Positions 8,201 through 14,263 of a stretch of DNA of 14,263 nt are shown here, piece by piece. The notes under the pieces were generated by a model that ran no database searches, had not been told where the DNA came from, and was given only the letters and a program-made list of their open reading frames with translations. The position numbers and the translations under genes are program-made. This stretch comes from an uncultured Alphaproteobacteria bacterium. GTDB lineage: Bacteria; Pseudomonadota; Alphaproteobacteria; Rickettsiales; UBA1997. Position 1 is the stretch's first letter. Every line of letters begins with the position of its first letter. Where the stretch lies: assembly GCA_949298005.1 (NCBI GenBank), contig CASFUN010000057.1, positions 1-14,263 on the forward strand, read 5' to 3'.

Positions 8201-8700
8201 GGCAGTATGTATTTGTTCAGAGGCTCCAACTAAGAATGAAAAACGTCGTGCAGGAGTAAATTCTTTTTTGATACGATTTTTATTTTATCATAACTATAAT
8301 CCATTTTTACTAATGACAAGCGCCAATCCTTATGATCATCGTCATCTGAATAAAAAGCAACAAGAGCAGAATCTCTTAATATATCTCTACGACCACCATT
8401 CAAATACCACGAAATAAAGTTTCGTTGCATTGTTCTTGCTCTTTCCAAAGCTTTGGCATTTTTAACACAAACAACCAAGACATCAACTGACTGATTATGT
8501 GCATCCTTATATTTATCAATTCTTTTATAAGAAACGATATGTTCTCTAAAAGATTCACGAATGTATAAACCCATGTATGCCTTTTCATCCAACGCTTCAT
8601 AATCATTAAAAATGTTGTAAATAAATTCTCTAAAACTATCTTCATTATAGGCGTTGCCAAGAACTTTTTTAACTAAAAATGTCGCTTCTTTTGTATTCAT
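5271..8700 (-). pseudogene. Eco57I-type N6-adenine DNA methyltransferase, broken by two frameshifts and one stop
   Basis: Three ORFs (8230-8700, 7149-7901, 5271-7097) and the out-of-frame DNA between them rebuild one protein of ~1,143 codons. N-terminal landmarks include LERARTMQRNFISWYL and FTPARRFSFLVG. Then come LLGQIVFLYFLQKK, the pre-methylase GAFYTPREIVHYM, SAM-binding motif I (CDPAIGSGAF), catalytic motif IV NPPY (residues 159-162 of the last ORF) and a TaqI_C-like target-recognition region (APQRSSTNTFGY; FITNPKRGFSLKYILALLNSK). Lesions: one A lost from an A-run at 8264-8269; one base lost near 7935; an ochre TAA at 7149-7151 six codons before motif I, in the same frame on both sides. 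The enzyme would methylate adenine at a specific site, either to protect host DNA or as part of a restriction complex. Its ATG lies 3 bp after the helicase stop, so the two formed one operon. Confidence 0.85.
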
Positions 8701-8703
8701 TTT

Positions 8704-11700
8704 CTATTTTTTTATATAAAAATATTCTGATAAAATTATTTCCTTAAAATCAGGAATTTTTTTGGTAGGGACTTCTGCAAAATGCAGAATTCTCTTAGGA
8801 AAACATATTTTTAATTTTCCTAAAACTTTTATTCCGTCATCTAAGTTTATTTTATTTAATTCGTTATTGGCTGCTTGTACCGTTTTCTTTGAGATATTTC
8901 CCATTTCCAACGCCGTTTTAACGGTTTGCAAAAATTCTTCATCTTCTTCTGTGAAAATAGAAGTATCTTTTAATAATATTTTTACAATCATTGAAATTTT
9001 CATTTCATTTGAATGACCAGTTCCAGCACGACTTGACATATATTTATCTTCTGAACGTTCTAGATCTGCCAAAAAGTCTTTATTTTTTTGTAATAAATCA
9101 AAGAATTCTGATGGGATTTTTTTCTTTTTACGAGATGGTTCACATTCAAAAGCCGATGCTGCTGTCATAAAATCAAGTTCCTCAGACATTTTACCATTGG
9201 ATCTAATAAACTTTTTCAAGAAACCTTTTTTAAAAAAACTAATTAAGCAATCTGATTCTTCATCTTTTGAATGATAGGAAGTTCTTGCTTTTTTAGGTAG
9301 TTTTTTTTTCAAAAAGCGCTGGTTGTTTATCTCTGATATTGCGGATAACATTAAGATATTTTAGTTCTGTTTCTACATTATCATATTCTGCTTCTAAGTG
9401 ATTTTTATCGTTTAATTGTCTATATAATTACTTCCAAACAATTCGTGGCTTCCGACTTCCTCAACATCTGAAAGATATTTTGCATCTTCCCCAAGAGTGT
9501 TATGGAATGCTTGGATTTTAGATATAATATTTGCCTCTAAATGAAGGTGAGTGTCAGATTCTGCTGTAGGGAAACAGTTAAATACATGAATTATAGAATG
9601 TGTGGTACCGACACGATTAACACGACCGACACGCTGTAAAACACGTGTAGGATTCCAAGGTAAATCATAGTTAACTAAAACATTCGATCTATGCAAGTTG
9701 ATACCTTCTGCCAAGACATCTGTGGTTATTAAAATATCAATATCATCAACCTGATTATCAGCTTTTGGGTCAAAGTTATTTTTAATAACTTGGCGAGCAT
9801 TTTCAGAAGATAAGAAGACCCCATTAAAATCAGCTCCCTCACTAGAATAACGCATAACTTTTCCATTAAATTCTTGTGCTAATCTCTTGTATATGAAATC
9901 AGATGTTTCTTTTGATTCTGTAAAAACAACAACTTTATTTTCTATCAAGTTTCTATCTTTCTTTAGCATCCTCACAAATTCATCAAGTTTTGGGTCTAAG
10001 TTAATTAGTTTCCATAATCTTTGTATTTCAAGCAAAATATCTAAGTCATGTTTGAGCTTTCCGACAAAATCATCATTAAATTCATCAGACTTATATCTTT
10101 CTGCTTTTTCATTTTCCACCAAATCTAACAATTTATCTTCTTGATCGTTTTCTAACAAGTCATAGACATTAACCTTTTTACTAATATAAATCGTTCCACC
10201 CTCATACATATTTATAAATTTTTCATAAGATTCAACAAAACGGTTTGTTGTTTTCTTAAAAGCATAGAAACTACTCTCTAATCGTTTTACAAGAATACCC
10301 TTAATAAAACCACCAGCGTTTTTTTGCCGTTGTTCAACCAAACCAAAGTCATCGGGTTTTTCTTTGAGATATAATAACGGTGTATAACGAGAATAAGAGA
10401 AATCCTTAATGAGTTCTATTGTTTTGTTAAAAATAGCATCAATTTCCTCATTAAATACATAAACAATTCTATGTGGATCTGCAAGCTTTGGAAAACTCAA
10501 TTTTTGATTTTTAATATCTTTTTTAAAGTATTTCTTAATTTCACCTCTTGTTCTTCGTATCATCAAGTGAGTTAAAACCTTATTTCTAATTTCAACAGAA
10601 GCTAATGAAACTTGTCGCAAATATTCGGGAGAGCCTTTATCCTTTCCTGACAATTTTTTCTTTTGGGCATTAAAAAAGTTTTCTAAATTAGGAACACCAG
10701 GAATATTACTTTTCTTTGCTGGCTGGAATAATTTAATTAGAGCCAACAAATCATCAAACCTGTTATTGATTGGAGTTGCTGATACTAAAACAACCTTTTT
10801 ATTTCGACAAATGTTATGCAGTTTTTCATATCCCCAAGTGATTTCATTTCTAAACCTGTGAGCCTCATCAATAACAATAACATCATAATGTTCAGATTCA
10901 GATTCTACCTTATCTAGGTTTCCGATAGATTCTATAGTAAAACCACCAACACGAAAATCTCGCATAGCATTTTTCCAACTATCTTGTAAAACGGGAGGAC
11001 ATAAAATCAATTTGCGTTCTGTTGACAACTGTTGCAATAATAATGCAGTAATATATGTTTTACCAAGACCAACGACATCAGCTAAGAATACGCCATTATA
11101 ATTATTTAAGATTTTCTTTGCAGAAGCAACGGCCTGTTTTTGATATTCCAATTCCATAAAGTCGTCAGGTAACATAAAGTTATTTTCTTTATCAAAGTTT
11201 ATATCTTCCTTAAAATACTCGTAAAGAAGTTTCAAGTATATTTCATATGGAGTGATATTTGTATTCAACCAAGTGTGATTATCTACAGTGTCAATTTAGT
11301 CTTGTGTAATATCTGTTCCTTGTTTCCAAAGTTCTTCAAATCGTTTGAGAGCAAATTCAACATCTGGTCTATCTTTTAATTCAACATTAAATTCTCTATT
11401 TGCTTTTAAACCATTTTCAGAAAAATTACTGGAACCTGTAATTACACTTCCAAAATCCCTGTCATCTTTACGATAACGAGTAATATAAACCTTGGCATGA
11501 ATTTTTTCAGGGAACGCACGAATTTCCAATTTTCCTTCTTGGATAAATCTTCTAAATTCAGAAACAGCTTTCTCTATTTCAGAATTATCTTCTGAGTTTT
11601 CAAATTCTTTTCTCATGTTTTCGACAAAGTTTTCTTTAACTTCGTGTTTAGAAAAAGAAAATTCTCCTTGTTTGTTTTTATTTTCTTCAACAATTGTTGT

Positions 11701-11907
11701 TATTTGTTCATCAGTACTTAATCCAACTAAAATACGAATCTTATCAACATCTTCCAATGAGGGATAAATGTTATTAAAACCTGTTGAACGAAAATAGCCC
11801 GCAAGAATATCAAAAAATTGTGCTCCTTTGAGGGTTCTTTGGAAACGGCTTAAAAGAGAATCTTTATCAGTATTCGTAAAAAAACGAAAATCTGTTTCTG
11901 TCATCAT
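8704..11907 (-). pseudogene. PLD nuclease-SNF2 helicase fusion, broken by one stop and two compensating frameshifts
   Basis: ORFs 11296-11907, 9412-11268 and 8704-9351 are parts of one gene of ~1,067 codons. The first 203 residues are a PLD-type nuclease domain (His137-x-Lys139, then GSSNF at 158-162). An in-frame TAA (11296-11298) separates it from the helicase; the frame stays open over nine more codons to the TTG at 11268, so that TTG is not a true start. The helicase has Walker A GLGKT, DEAH (IVIDEAHRF), SATP and motif VI QRVGRVNRVG. Near 9415-9417 one base is lost; the next ~115 bp read correctly only in the shifted frame (NDKNHLEAEYDNVETELKYL). An extra A in the run at 9301-9309 then restores the frame (LPKKARTS). 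The protein would translocate on DNA and cut or nick it, working with the methyltransferase downstream. GGAG at 11912-11915 is a real Shine-Dalgarno and best fits the second ATG (11904). Confidence 0.85.
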
Positions 11908-11930
11908 TTGGCTCCATCAATTAACTGCAT

Positions 11931-11957
11931 ATTATATAATGTTAATTTGTTTTTCAA
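11931..11957 (-). promoter_or_regulatory. possible promoter of the helicase-methylase operon
   Basis: On the minus strand TTGAAA (11957-11952) precedes a perfect TATAAT (11936-11931) at 15 bp, ~24 bp before the start codon. The spacer is short. A small inverted repeat ATGCA-N6-TGCAT (11964/5-11980) lies just upstream. The 169 bp between this operon and obgE hold nothing else I can identify. Confidence 0.4.
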
Positions 11958-12076
11958 TAAAATTATGCAAATATATGCATTTTCTGTCATTTCTAGTCTT
12001 TCCATTCTTTCTTTTTATCAAAATCCCTGGGTTCAATGACTTTGACGTGATTGCAACATGTATATGTTTTGTAGAC

Positions 12077-13066
12077 TTACTTATTTTCTCTAACTGTCAA
12101 ACTAAGTTCTCTTAATATAGTATCTATACCATTTTTTGTTGTGCTAGATATTATAAATACTTTTTTATTTATAGTTTTTTCTAATATTTTTCTTTTAGAT
12201 TCTAGTTCATCTTGATTTATGGAATCTATTTTTGTAAGAGCAACTAATTCATTTTTACCAGATATATCATATTTTTCAGATTTGATTTCCTTTCTTATTA
12301 TCTTATAATCGCCAACTATATCATTAGAATTACAATCTATTAAATGTAGTAAAACAGAACATCTTTCAGCATGTTTAAGAAATCTATCACCTAAACCTTT
12401 ACCTTCACTTGCACCTTCTATAAGACCAGGTAGATCTGCTATTACAAATTCAAAATCGTTAACGTAAGCCATACCTAATTTTGGTTCTAATGTTGTGAAT
12501 GGGTAATTGGCTATTTTTGGTTTAGCTCTTGTTGCTACAGACAAAAATGTTGATTTTCCAGCATTTGGTAATCCTACTAAACCAACATCTGATAATAATT
12601 TTAATCTTAATAACAAATCAAATTCTTCACCGTTTTGTCCTGAATAAGCTATTCTTGGTGCTTGATTGGTTGATGATTTAAATCTGACATTTCCAAAACC
12701 ACCATTTCCACCTTTGGCCGCTAAAAATTCCATATTATCTTCGATCATATCGCAGAATAATGAACCATCTTCAAATAATATTTGTGTTCCAATAGGAACT
12801 GTTATAATTATATCTTTTCCATTTTTTCCGGTCTGACTTTTTGATTTACCATTTTGGCCATTTTCTGCTTCAAAATTTCTTTTATATCTAAAATCTATTA
12901 GAGTATTTAAATTATTGTTTGTTCTAAAAATTACATTACCACCATTACCACCGTCTCCTCCATCCGATCCAGCTTTTGGTCTGAATTTTAGTCTTAAAAA
13001 ACTTATTTTTCCGTTTCCGCCATTCCCGGCTCTTATATGTATATTGGCTTCGTCTATAAATTGCAT
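12077..13066 (-). CDS. obgE: Obg-family GTPase (ribosome assembly / stress GTPase)
   Basis: Obg is an essential GTPase that binds the 50S subunit late in assembly and links growth to ppGpp and stress. The 329-aa protein has the glycine-rich Obg fold (residues 1-158: GNGGNG, SDGGDGGNGG, AAKGGNGGFGN). The G domain follows: G1 GLPNAGKS (165-172), the switch region NYPFTTLEP (187-195), G3 DLPG (211-214), G4 TKID (278-281, with Thr in place of the usual Asn) and a G5-like ISSTTKNG. Length is normal for alphaproteobacteria, which lack the C-terminal OCT domain. Uninterrupted. The ATG lies only 10 bp after the 3' end of tRNA-Leu on the same strand and has no Shine-Dalgarno, so the mRNA is probably released by tRNA processing and has almost no leader. 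Confidence 0.95.
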   Translation of the reverse strand: MQFIDEANIHIRAGNGGNGKISFLRLKFRPKAGSDGGDGGNGGNVIFRTNNNLNTLIDFRYKRNFEAENGQNGKSKSQTGKNGKDIIITVPIGTQILFEDGSLFCDMIEDNMEFLAAKGGNGGFGNVRFKSSTNQAPRIAYSGQNGEEFDLLLRLKLLSDVGLVGLPNAGKSTFLSVATRAKPKIANYPFTTLEPKLGMAYVNDFEFVIADLPGLIEGASEGKGLGDRFLKHAERCSVLLHLIDCNSNDIVGDYKIIRKEIKSEKYDISGKNELVALTKIDSINQDELESKRKILEKTINKKVFIISSTTKNGIDTILRELSLTVRENK

Positions 13067-13076
13067 TTTAAATACC

Positions 13077-13163
<87 letters not shown>

Positions 13164-13178
13164 AATTAATTACATATT

Positions 13179-13207
13179 ATTAAATAGTATTTATTGTAAA
13201 AAGCCAA
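13179..13207 (-). promoter_or_regulatory. promoter of the tRNA-Leu-obgE unit
   Basis: On the minus strand TTGGCT (13207-13202) and TTTAAT (13184-13179) are separated by 17 bp. Transcription would start near 13172, about 9 nt ahead of the tRNA 5' end. No other candidate lies between the tRNA and obgE, which fits co-transcription. Confidence 0.55.
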
Positions 13208-13334
13208 TGTTTTTTATTTTTTATCCTTTTAAAAAAATTTTTTTCAAAGAAATTCAATTAATTTGTCACATTTTTTTTGTGGAGGTTCTATACTAAAGAA
13301 TATTTGTAATTCGAAATTTTTTTTGTTTAGCTAG

Positions 13335-13363
13335 TTGACTTTTATTAAACTTGTGAGTATAAT
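13335..13363 (+). promoter_or_regulatory. 23S rRNA promoter
   Basis: TTGACT (13335-13340), a 17-bp spacer and a perfect TATAAT (13358-13363) make the best-spaced promoter of the window. A- and T-tracts upstream (about 13300-13325) could act as an UP element. It gives a leader of ~175 nt before mature 23S. With no 16S upstream, the 23S gene must use this promoter. A weaker candidate (TTGTCA 13263-13268, TATACT 13289-13294, 20-bp spacer) lies further upstream. Confidence 0.75.
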
Positions 13364-13369
13364 TGAAAA

Positions 13370-13545
13370 TGTTCGGAAGCAAACTTTTTAATGTAGATGT
13401 ATTAACATCCAGTTTTCTTCTGGTTGGTGTTTTTTATTGTGAATATAAATCAATGCTAAAATGTAAGTACAAACGATAGCATTTTGCTATTTGTTTGAAT
13501 CCAAATTGTGTAGACTTAAATCTACACGTAATTTTTGTGTCTTAG
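13370..13545 (+). promoter_or_regulatory. structured 23S rRNA leader
   Basis: Three hairpins lie between the promoter and mature 23S. AACATC (13404-13409) pairs with GGTGTT (13426-13431), with CAG/CTG inside, and runs into a T6 tract (13430-13435), so it looks like an intrinsic terminator or attenuator. CAAAC-g-ATAGCA / TGCTAT-tt-GTTTG (13470-13497) is an 11-bp stem with a small internal loop and a 3-nt loop. GTGTAGA/TCTACAC (13508-13514/13521-13527) is a perfect 7-bp stem ~20 nt before the rRNA. The last two may be processing signals. No CDS is supported in 13164-13545. Confidence 0.5.
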
Positions 13546-14263
13546 TATAAGAAATAAATTAAGAGCATTTGGTGGATGCCTTGGTATTGGAAGGCGATGA
13601 AGGACGTGATAGACTGCGATAAGCTTCGGGGAATTGTCAATATGTTTTGATCCGAAGATGTCCGAATGGGGAAACCCACTCTTTATAGAGTATCTATAAT
13701 TGAATACATAGGTTATAGAAGCGAACTTGGTGAACTGAAATATCTTAGTAGCCAAAGGAAAAGAAATCAATTGAGACTCTCCTAGTAGTGACGAGCGAAC
13801 GGGGATCAGGCCAATGTCATTGGTATAATAATTAGAACGAGTTGGAAAACTCGACCATAGAAGGTGATAGTCCTGTATAGGTAAAAGTTACTAATGAATA
13901 CGAGTAGAACGGGGCACGTGAAACCTTGTTTGAATATGGGGGGACCATCCTCCAAGCCTAAGTACTAACCAATAACCGATAGTGAACTAGTACTGTGAAG
14001 GAAAGGTAAAAAGAACCCTGATAAAGGGAGTGAAATAGAATCTGAAACCGAATGCTTGCAAGCAGTCAGAGCGGACTTGTTCCGTGATGGCGTACCTTTT
14101 GCATAATGGGTCAGCGAGTTAATATATAAAGCAAGCTTAAGTCGATAGATGTAGGCGTAGCGAAAGCGAGTCTTAATAGGGCGAATTAGTTTTATGTATT
14201 AGACCCGAAACCAGATGATCTAACCATGGTCAGGTTGAAGGTGTAGTAACATACACTGGAGGA
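13546..14263 (+). rRNA. rrl: 23S ribosomal RNA, 5' ~720 nt (domain I and start of domain II)
   Basis: Blocks conserved in all 23S rRNAs appear in order: GGTGGATGCC (13571), GGCGATGAAGGACGTG, CCGAATGGGGAAACCCA, GAAAAGAAATCAA, GACGAGCGAACGGGGA, GAATATGGGGGGACCATCC, CCGATAGTGAACTAGTAC, GTACCTTTTGCATAATGGGT, AGACCCGAAACC and AGGTTGAAGG near the window end. By alignment with the E. coli 5' end from memory the mature start is about 13546-13549. The gene continues beyond the window. Nothing resembling 16S, tRNA-Ile or tRNA-Ala lies upstream; instead the tRNA-Leu-obgE unit diverges. This is the unlinked 23S arrangement known from Rickettsiales. Confidence 0.97.

Noticed and set aside
8007..8417. Plus-strand 136-aa ORF
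   Set aside because: It is antisense to the shifted-frame part of the methylase, whose minus-strand translation there is clearly family-like; the plus-strand product has no recognisable features.
9412..11268. Stand-alone helicase gene starting at TTG 11268
   Set aside because: The frame is open upstream through nine codons to an in-frame TAA that ends the PLD domain; no ribosome binding site precedes the TTG. A nonsense mutation in a fused gene fits better.
5271..11907. DISARM, BREX or Druantia
   Set aside because: Only helicase, PLD and methylase classes are shared; DrmB (DUF1998), PglX/PglZ/BrxC or Druantia-specific genes are absent.
12028..12046. GGGTTCAA, similar to a tRNA T-loop
   Set aside because: No matching T-stem, acceptor stem or anticodon arm can be built around it.
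11828..12115. Plus-strand 95-aa ORF between the helicase and obgE
   Set aside because: It overlaps the start of the PLD-helicase gene and the end of obgE on the other strand and is low-complexity hydrophobic sequence typical of an antisense shadow.
13522..13770. Minus-strand 82-aa ORF
   Set aside because: It lies inside the 5' part of 23S rRNA.

Overview
The window is very AT-rich and looks like the chromosome of an alphaproteobacterium of the order Rickettsiales. Three things support this: an IF-1 C-terminus of the alphaproteobacterial type, a 23S rRNA gene with its own promoter and no 16S or spacer tRNAs upstream (the split rRNA layout typical of that order), and heavy gene decay next to intact housekeeping genes. 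The order is inferred; the genus cannot be named.

Region 1 (1-1500): the 3' end of infA (1-86) is followed by a strong promoter with a palindromic operator-like site, a small 81-aa gene, and a frameshifted cysteine-protease gene with the His-Asp-Gln-Cys signature of the CE clan (Ulp1/YopJ/bacterial deubiquitinase type). The module is closed by a second, degenerate copy of the last ~90 bp of infA (1411-1500). A host-directed effector module has apparently been placed between two copies of the infA 3' end.

Region 2 (1568-4445): a membrane-anchored two-HKD phospholipase D/cardiolipin synthase-like protein with a long N-terminal extension, then an intact fabG. Region 3 (4446-5270) is low-coding: one doubtful 80-aa ORF and a stretch that reads like a decayed reading frame.

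Region 4 (5271-11907, minus strand) is a two-gene restriction/anti-phage-type operon. The first gene is a PLD nuclease fused to an SNF2-type helicase (about 1,067 codons); the second is an Eco57I-type N6-adenine methyltransferase (about 1,143 codons). What appear as six separate ORFs are these two genes broken by six lesions: two ochre codons, three single-base deletions and one single-base insertion. Reading across the lesions restores both proteins. The system must once have been intact and is now decaying.

Region 5 (12077-14263): obgE lies 10 bp behind tRNA-Leu(CAG), apparently on one transcript, and diverges from the 5' ~720 nt of a 23S rRNA gene with a near-consensus promoter and a structured leader. 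The housekeeping genes read through without interruption, so the lesions in regions 1 and 4 are more likely real decay than general sequence error.
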